DNA of 64,000 bases, taken from Darksidea phi (taxonomy: Eukaryota > Ascomycota > Dothideomycetes > Pleosporales > Lentitheciaceae). The DNA is taken from NCBI GenBank assembly GCA_030770425.1, contig JASJFT010000001.1, positions 744,001-808,000 on the forward strand, given 5' to 3'. The translations under genes were made by a program, and so were the position numbers. The first letter of the stretch is position 1. Every line of letters starts with the position of its first letter. The notes under the pieces were generated by a model. It was not told where the DNA came from. It saw only the letters and a list, made by a program, of their open reading frames with translations, and made no database searches. Of the stretch, positions 56,794-64,000 are shown one piece after another.

Positions 56794-57589
56794 GTTGCTT
56801 TTGTATGAGAGGTGATACTCTATTGGATGGGCGGATTGGCCTTTTTGAGATGCCGCCAAAGCACTTTCTTTACTTGATGACCGGTTGGTTGCAATGCCTC
56901 AACTTGATATGCACCTCGGTGTTTGCTGAACGGCCGCGGACAAAGCCAATTGCGAAGGATTGAGAGGTTCGGGCGAGGCCGCGGAGATGAGATTCTTTGA
57001 GTCACAGATTGTGGAGGTGATCGTGGAATGCAGCAATGAGACAGATATCTCCTATGGCGGGATGCAATGTGAAGAGTGGGATCTCCTACATCCTTTTTTG
57101 AGCCGTTTGGTGTGGACTAGTACCCCTCATGTTGGCGCGATTAGCGCAGGCGCGCGGTAGTCGGTAGGAGGGGTTAAAGACGGAAGTTTGTGCTTCCGTC
57201 GATTGGAAATTATCATCTGTGAAGCTTCACATGTTGCATAGTGCCCATGAAAGGTACCACACATTTGCTACCGTTCCTGGTTGAAATCTAGCACGCCTCC
57301 CTAATCTTCGTCATTTCAACATATAAAATCGCACAGCAACCGTAGATCAAGGTGACGGTTGGGGTGGGTAAATGAATGAAAGAGGACTCCTAGCGAACTG
57401 CACCAAAATGAGCACATGATTCACTCAAAGTCTGCTACAAAACCCATCGGGACGAATTCCGCAGATGATGTTGGAGGAAGCAATGCCACTATAACTCTTC
57501 GGGCTAGCTCATGCATACACCCCTGCATCATCACAACGTTTCGGATTCCGGCCCCTTTGCTTTTGCCACCCTATCACCCTTATCGCAAC
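56794..57589. other. Intergenic, no supported gene
   Basis: 796 bp upstream of the D-serine dehydratase start; no frame with recognisable content. Confidence 0.5.
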
Positions 57590-57790
57590 CTACGCTGAAC
57601 CCTCCAAGGCGCGACTCTCACCCTTCAAGACATTCAAAACCATACGCGTATAGGCTTCAATCGCTCCTTGGCCGACCCTGAAGTAAGTCAAAACTTGGAA
57701 AGAGGGGCCTTGGCTTGCAGGAACCGAAACACCAAGCCCCGTCCACATTGCCTCTTCTAGACCATCCAAAAGCTTGTTTGCTAAGAACAC
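57590..57790 (-). CDS. Possible small protein or terminal exon, 66 codons
   Basis: A short minus-strand frame (FLANKLLDGLEEAMW, then FRVGQGAIEAYTRMVLNVLK) ending at 57590 reads like coding sequence with two amphipathic helices. Its start at 57790 is within 100 bp of the opposite-strand channel gene. It may be a stand-alone small gene, the last exon of a gene whose earlier exons I cannot see, or a relic. No family recognised. Confidence 0.3.
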   Translation of the reverse strand: MFLANKLLDGLEEAMWTGLGVSVPASQGPSFQVLTYFRVGQGAIEAYTRMVLNVLKGESRALEGSA

Positions 57791-57889
57791 GACATTGTTC
57801 CGCTTTCTTGATTGCTATTACCTCACCACTACAGGCTCTTATCCCAATCGTTTTAGCGCTCTGGGCGTGATCACCGGATATCCACATAC

Positions 57890-60116
57890 ATGTCCGGCCC
57901 GACTTCGAACCCCGATTGGAACTCGAGCAATTCCAGATCACGACCGGGCCTCTCCCAAGTGGATCAGCAGACGAATGGCAGCAGCAATGGAGGCGATGTC
58001 TCTCCGAAACGGCAGGCAACGCAGCATATAAAACTTCCGGATCGTCTCCAGCGACCACATCTGTCCGGGGTTCACCGTACGTTAAGCGATGCGTTACGTG
58101 CGGAAAGGAGCCGAGAAGAGCAGGAGACCCTGCTTGCGGACGACCAAGATGCTGATCGAGATGGCTGTTTGAGGGAGCCTGGAGAATTGCCGGGACCTCG
58201 AGGGATATTTGCTCCGGACCTGCATGCGGGTCTCAACATCTACTACAATATTCAACGGATACGACGGCTTGTTCTGGCGAGTATCGAGGATCCGTATACG
58301 ATGGAGCAGCTCAAAGAACCCCGTATGAACGTTCTCATCGTCAAGCCTCTTATTGATAGGCTGTATGACGAGGACGACATCTCTATTGGTAAGAAAGGAG
58401 TTGTGTAGTGCTTTGAGTCGTTGCTGACGCGATGCAGTCTATAGCCTTCTTGTCAACCGAGTGCAGTTCTTACGCGAGCAACATTGGCAGAATCACCACC
58501 AGACTGTCAGTCTGACGCGAGCCAACCTCTGCGAGTTAGCGGCGATGAAAGTCTTGCGAAGGCACGATGAAGAGATGACTGGGAAGCCGGGCCTGCTTGG
58601 TCTTGCGAAAATTCTAGTCGCTCCCTTCGAGCCCTTTCAAAATGCTCCAGCAGAGATACGTCCAGAGCGGCGACGCTGGCAGTATCAAAGCCAAGGAGGT
58701 TACGAAGGCAAACTCACTGCTCTCGAGGTCGCCCTTATATCGGAAAGCAAAACTTTCCTTAGCAGCTCGGCTTGCCAGAAAGTTATTGACGCTGTCTATC
58801 GTGGCCGTATAGTCTACACGCCGACTACGTACATAGACATTCTCCCGGATCATTACAAGCACAAGCCCATTTCTCTGTACGATCCCCGCAAAGCGCCGCT
58901 ACTCAACCAGTATCGTCTTATCGTACCACGAACACGCAATGTTGTGGACGTCACGCAGTTCATCGTCCTACTAGGGTTCTACTGTTTTTGCATGTTAAAA
59001 CAGAACTATGCAGAGTTCACTTCCGCCGAGGCTCTATTCATGGTATATGCGAGTGGTTGGGTGCTAGATGAGTGTGCGTCAATGCTAGAACATGGCTGGA
59101 CGGTCCACACGCAAGAACTGTGGGCGTTCCTGGACGTCACCTTCGTGGCTATCTACACTGCATATTTTGCTGTTCGGGTCTACGCTTGGACAGTAGGAGA
59201 CATCGATACAGGAAGGCAAGCATTGGACATTCTTGCTATTGCCGCCCCCATCTTGTTTCCCCGCTTGGCCTTCAATTTAATGCCTGAAAACATGCTCTTC
59301 ATTGCGCTGAGGGCAATGGTCAAGGAGTTTACAGCATTGAGTCTCATCGCAGTGTGGTGTTTCGGCGGGTTCCTCCTGTCGCTGAAATGGCTCAGCATGG
59401 GCAGGTCTCAGGTCGACTTGGATGATTCTCCGGGCACAGTCACAATATCGAAGTGGATGCTTTGGATCTGGTTTGGTCTCGATGGTACTGGTATACAGCA
59501 GGCCCCGGCTTTCCATGAGATCCTCGGCCCTACGCTCATGGTCATCTACGCCTTCTTAGGCAACACGCTCTTCTTGACCGTCCTCGTCTCCATCCTTTCA
59601 AACACCTTCTCCAAAATCGCCGCCGACGCCACAGCAGAAATCCAGTTCCGCCGCGCCGTTTCCACCTTTGAGGGCGTAAAATCCGACTCCCTCTTTTCCT
59701 ACTTTCCCCCTTTCAACATCTTCGCCATCATTATTCTAATTCCCCTCAAGTGCATACTCACGCCGCGCTGGTTCCACAAAATCAACATTACAGCCGTACG
59801 CGTGCTCAATGCGCCTTTACTCATTGGCATCGCCCTCTACGAACGGAAATCGCTCTGGAAGCCCGTGCGCAAGAGGGGTGTTGGCGGTCCTTCTAAACGT
59901 GGCGGCTGGCGCTTTTGGAATACCTTTAATGTGCATGCGGAGATTCAGGCGGTGTTTGATGAAGACCCACCGCAGGAGGTGGTGCAACGGATCGAGGAAG
60001 AGGAAGATCTTGAGGATGCTATTTTGGAAAATAGCTTTGCTGGGATGCGCGAGAGGAGTGTGAGTCCGAGGATAGCGGGGAGAAGGAGGCGGTTGAGTAG
60101 TGTCTGGCATGGATGA
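57890..60116 (+). CDS. YVC1: YVC1-like vacuolar TRP-type cation channel
   Basis: Two exons: 57890-58388 and 58438-60116, with a 49-bp GTAAGA...GCAG intron; 725 residues. The cytosolic N-terminal half has LNIYYNIQRIRRLVLASIEDPY and NVLIVKPLIDRLYD, as in fungal Yvc1 homologues. From about residue 333 come the membrane segments (VTQFIVLLGFYCFCML, LWAFLDVTFVAIYTAYFAVR, ALDILAIAAPILFPRLAFN, LSLIAVWCFGGFLLSLKWL). A pore region with WFGLDGTGIQ follows, then the last segment LMVIYAFLGNTLFLTVLVSIL. The tail is acidic, then basic (RIAGRRRRLSS). Yvc1 releases calcium from the vacuole on osmotic or mechanical stimulus; transfer of that role is inference from family. Intact. It lies divergent from the small minus-strand frame. 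Confidence 0.92.
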
Positions 60117-60935
60117 CATGTGTGGTGGTTGAGCTTAGCTAACAGGAGCATAGGTTGACAGGTCGGGTACGATTCTTTGGAGCGTCACGCAATATTCATA
60201 AAGCCACACAGGTGGGCGACAAAGTAACGGAACTCTGTTCAAGGTGCCGTAATTGGCATAGATTTGTTCATCCAAATGCTCGGTATATGTGTATGACTCG
60301 CCCAGAATAATTGAAGGCGTTTGTTTTGCGGTACAAAGTGTGTCGTGATTTTCAAACCAGGGACGTCTAGTTCGGCACTACAGGTACTGAAGCCCCTATG
60401 GATAAACTCTACAAACTTTGTACATCGCTGCTGTCAACGACGGTGCGACGTGATCTGCACTGTGCAAAACTACTGCAGGGGCCTTGAAACAGTTTCTCGG
60501 CGTCGCTGCGTAGCCCATAAAGCAGTCCCTGTTTAGTAGTGCCGACATGAATGAACCTGATGGCTCCGATAGAGGAGTCATACTCGGTCACTCGTACGAT
60601 AAGTCGTGGCCATGATCGTTGCGTAACCGGGGAAAGTACAGTGGGAGGTCCCGGCGCCTGTGCCTTGTGACCGAGCAGCGGTTTATCAAGTCTATGAAGC
60701 TCATTCAGAGGGCAGTCGGTACTTTTAGCGTTGATGAGAGAACGGGTCAATTGCTACGTGCTCATCACTTTGACTCATCGTACGGAGGGTACAAAAGCCG
60801 TTGTGGTTGCTCCCCGATAATTATTCTCCAACAGTCTTCTGCTATTGTTATTGAAATACAAGCAAACTACTGCAACTTAGTTCCTCGGCCCTGATATATA
60901 GTCCACGCACCTTACACATCAATCTATATGCAACA
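60117..60935. other. Intergenic, no supported gene
   Basis: About 820 bp after the channel gene. No recognisable frame. Confidence 0.5.
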
Positions 60936-61260
60936 ATGGCTTCTTCGGCTACCGCTCCAGCTACTCAAGCAGCTGCGGACGCGAACATCCAAAAATACGA
61001 GGCGCTGATGCAAGAATCCGACGGCTAATTCATCATGAACGGCTAAAAGACCTTCATCCTAAACAAGCCGGAGTCGCTGATGTTTAATGCAAATCTCAAG
61101 GTAGCCCTTATGGGCCCAAATGTACCCTCTGCTAGATGCCAATGCCACGGGCGTTGATTTCGACATGCAGGACGATAAGACGAAGCGGGTTATTGGTGAA
61201 CTTGCGTCGCACGGCACTACCGCTATCGTCATGTTTTTTCAGCCCTTCGTATGCGGTTCT
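60936..61260 (+). pseudogene. Decayed ORF of unknown family
   Basis: From ATG 60936 the frame reads MASSATAPATQAAADANIQK and then meets TAA at 61026-61028 and again at 61044-61046. Between and after them it continues in coding style (FIMNG, KTFILNKPESLMFNANLKV) to about 61125. A one-base shift then leads to LLDANATGVDFDMQDDKTKR and VIGELASHGTTAIVM. Both stops would be CAA without a C-to-T change. Real start context, Ala-rich N-terminus and long coding-like runs favour a former gene. I do not recognise the family. Confidence 0.5.
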
Positions 61261-62372
61261 TTTCAGATTCGTTATTCGTAAGTTCGTTCGATATCTTGAG
61301 GAGCTGAACCATGGCTAATCTTCGGCAGTCGCCGAAATTCAGATGTATAAAGGGGAATCTTTCGGTCTCAAGGACATGCGCAGATGTAGACAGTCGCCTC
61401 ATCATGAGGGCTACTTTTTCATTGAGGATGGTCCGGTGGGGTGATCGGGCTCGGAAGCGACAATTTGTGTAACCTGTCGACATGTCGAAGCAATGTAAAA
61501 CGAGAGCAGCCATATTTTACTTCGAAGGAGAATGTATTAGTAGCAAATTCATGTTGGGACTGTTAAGATATATCTAGTGGTAAGATGTTCCGAAACAAAC
61601 TGGAACAGCACAGAGAATGAGAGTTTGATCACGTGATACTGATCAAACATTCGAAGCTTCTGCTCATGTCAGAAGTTCTAATTTTGAATACTAGCTTTTT
61701 GTCATGAGTAACGGTGATTCTCCTTTATCTTGCAGTTCACATGCGCTGCTGATGCGACGAATTTCCGTGTGATAGGACGTCATAGTGGATATAACTCCAC
61801 TTTTCCTCTCCACAGACTATTTAGGGTGGACCAGAAAACAATCAGAGGACCCTCATGTTAGCTATATACGGTTGTGGCATTAGAAAGCAGTTTGAGCGAC
61901 CGTCAATACCAATCGTCGTTCTTGCGCTATAGCGGGGTAAAACATCCGACTTGTAGCTCCATCCTCAAAGGCAGTGCTTAAGTAGATGAATGGCAGCTAT
62001 CGTCACCAGCGACGTGGAGCGTATCGAAGGGATTGTTGCGAAACATCAGGTGTCCCAAGGTCCACTCTTTTAGCGCTTCGGCTCTTCTTACTGCTGTAAG
62101 GCCACCAACGCATCGATCGACAAGGCGCTGGCTTGGCTGACCCACCTTCCCGAGACATGCCCCCAGCACGGTCCGCTTTGACGGGTACCTCCAACCATGG
62201 TTCAACGCTGTCATCGAGGGGGGGGCGCGGCTGAGATGTGATCTGCTTGGGCGACGTGTAGGCTTCGCCGCGCATGTGTGCTACGCGCTACTCCTGAGCA
62301 ACCGCCATCTGTCTTTAAGACATCAATCTACCACCGAAACTACTTCCCAATACCATTTTTCATTTCGTTGAC
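61261..62372. other. Intergenic, no supported gene
   Basis: About 1.1 kb, fairly AT-rich in 61500-61900; holds the promoter of the transporter gene and nothing else I can support. Confidence 0.5.
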
Positions 62373-63970
62373 ATGAACCTTTATTGGAACACATTTGGCG
62401 GCTTGCTACTCCTCAACAGCGTTGTGCTGTATCGATCGTGGCGTACGAAGTCGACTTCTGTGCCTAGCAGCCCGACCACATCCGAGAAGGTCGAACATCG
62501 AGGTCGCGAGGACGGTGACGGAGAACATGTGCAGCGGCTGAAATGGAAGTTCCTACCTGTGTATCTACTCGTCAATGGTGCAGATTGGCTTCAAGGGCCG
62601 TACATATACCCTATCTACAAAGGTACGTTTGTTACGTGCCATGGAGACCGACCATTCGAGTACTAACTTGGCATTAGATGAGAAAGGCCTCGCGGAATCT
62701 CTTGTAGCGCTGCTCTTCATGGTCGGCTTTCTTTCAGGCGGTGTCTCCGCCTCCTTCGCGGGCTCCTTCGCCGATCGATTCGGCCGCAAAGCAGCGTGTC
62801 TCGCCTACTGCGTTATCTACTCGCTATCATGCCTTACGCTTCTCACCGACAACATTGTAGTTCTCTTCTTGGGTCGCGTGCTAGGCGGCGTGTCTGGAAC
62901 ATTGTTGTACAGTGTCTTCGAGAGTTGGCTGGTTGCTGAATTCAATGGGCTGCTCTTGAATGACCAGTCAGGATCTATCCTCAGCGGAATCTTCAGCAAG
63001 ATGACCATGCTAAATAGCGTTGTCGCAATCATTGCGGGGATCTTTGCCGAGTGGTTGGTCGGCACTGTGGGCACGGCGAAGGCGCCTTTCATGGCTTCTA
63101 TGGTTTGCTTATCGTTAGCATTCGTCATGATATCGAAGACCTGGGCGGAAAACTATGGTTCTCGAGAAGACGGGCTAGAGGAATCAGCGAGCCTTTTAGC
63201 AGAGGAAGGGAAAGATGAGCCTGCGCCTTCGAAGTCGGTAGTGAAACTCATACTTTCAGGTAAGGAAGCTATTTTATTAGGGGGCAAGACTTCTGACATG
63301 ATATACAGATAAAAACATCTCAACACTCGCGCTCACATCATGCTTCTTCGAAGGATCATTATTCCTCTTCATCTTCTTCAAGTTCCCTGCGCTCAAGCTC
63401 TGCCACCAGATGTCCGGTGCATCAGCAGGTAAAATACTCCACTCCGCATTCGCGTTGCGACCATTGACGAGTTATTCAGAGCTTCCATTTGGCTTGATCT
63501 TTGCTATCCTCATGTGCTCAATGATGCTCGGGTCCCAACTCTACAATAACATCATTGCATCCGCAACTTCGACGCCAGTGAAGCACATTTTGGTCGGCAC
63601 TCTTGGCGCTGCATCACTATGCTTCTTCCTACCGGCTTACGTCCGCGAGGAGAGCATTACATTATGGAGCTTCTGCATCTTCGAAGTATGCTGCGGCGTT
63701 TACTTCCCCGCCATGGCATCTTTACGGGGGAGGCTGATTGAGGATGGTGCAAGGGCGAGCGTGTACGGCATTTTGAGAGTGCCGCTCAACGCATTTGTTG
63801 TGCTGGCACTGAGTATGACCAAAGAAGGTATGATGGCACCACACTCGTTTGTTTCGTTATTTGCGTTTGCTAATAGTGTTTTAGGAGAGCATCATCGCAA
63901 TACGGTATTCACACTCTGCAGCGGACTGCTATTATTGGCAGCGCTGGTCGTTCATAGAGTCCTAGCATAG
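62373..63970 (+). CDS. MFSD5-type molybdate-anion transporter
   Basis: Five exons: 62373-62622, 62678-63259, 63309-63428, 63480-63827 and 63885-63970, giving 461 residues; introns are 49-57 bp, all phase 1. Membrane segments start at residue about 8. Family signatures are KFLPVYLLVNGADWLQGPYI, GFLSGGVSASFAGSFADRFG with RKAACLAYC (loop 2-3), GRVLGGVSGTLLYSVFESW, LTSCFFEGSLFLFIFF, and FPAMASLRGRLIEDGARAS with GILRVPLNAFVV. These mark the MFSD5/MOT2 group of the major facilitator superfamily, described as transporters of molybdate and possibly other anions. Intron 1 has a perfect TACTAAC branch site at 62661-62667. The fourth intron (57 bp) has no stop and keeps frame if retained. It lies just inside the window end. 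Confidence 0.92.
62661..62667 (+). other. Intron branch site TACTAAC
   Basis: Perfect consensus branch-point sequence 10 bases before the acceptor of intron 1 of the transporter gene. It supports the intron model. Confidence 0.8.
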
Positions 63971-64000
63971 ACCTTTTCCTTTTGCCAGCAATGCCTATAG

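Noticed and set aside
1..64000. tRNA, rRNA, CRISPR, transposon ends
   Set aside because: No cloverleaf with intact T-arm box, no rRNA-like block, no regularly spaced repeats and no terminal repeats with a transposase or reverse transcriptase were found by eye. A covariance-model scan could still reveal a small RNA.

Overview
The window looks like nuclear DNA of a filamentous ascomycete (Pezizomycotina), most likely a dothideomycete. The grounds are many short (about 47-60 bp) GT-AG introns, one with a perfect TACTAAC branch site, intact housekeeping genes of fungal type, and long Ser/Pro-rich proteins of the kind common in that class. The class-level placement is inference; no marker gene fixes the species. 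All gene models were spliced by eye from reading-frame phase and family homology.

Layout. 1-7.4 kb: a C2H2 zinc-finger gene and a decayed minus-strand frame in otherwise unassignable sequence. 7.4-11 kb: complex I subunit NDUFA13/GRIM-19 divergent from the tRNA methyltransferase TRM10, then a TLDc/OXR1 gene. 11.3-21.5 kb: an accessory block with four BTB-family loci (two with a C4HC3 zinc finger nested inside the BTB fold, one relic, one uninterrupted BTB). Within it lie a decayed Cys/His-containing ORF, a Dal5-type MFS transporter carrying a frameshift, and a divergently transcribed D-lactate dehydrogenase-like flavoprotein with a 20-bp palindrome just upstream of its start. 23.9-27 kb: aldose 1-epimerase and a Zn2Cys6 regulator. 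27-33.8 kb: a gene desert with coding-like debris and a short tandem duplication.

33.8-64 kb: a mostly dense conserved region. In order: PRISE-like SDR, a 77-residue MRX7-like protein with an 18-nt microexon, a classical protein tyrosine phosphatase, the vacuolar fusion factor MON1, a 400-aa disordered protein, a 1593-aa disordered protein, a 604-aa protein with a helical core, a 377-aa coiled-coil protein, D-serine dehydratase, a YVC1-like vacuolar cation channel, a decayed ORF, and an MFSD5-type molybdate-anion transporter.

How the genes relate: most are independent housekeeping loci. Two groupings may be functional. One is the transporter/flavoprotein divergent pair at 15.6-19.4 kb, which looks like an uptake-plus-oxidation unit with a broken transporter. 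The other is the BTB/zinc-finger cluster, which could supply ubiquitin-ligase adaptors with a built-in zinc finger. MON1 and the YVC1-like channel both belong to the vacuole but are not adjacent. Stop codons in several decayed ORFs are mostly TAA/TAG where CAA/CAG would continue the frame, which fits C-to-T decay of the RIP type.
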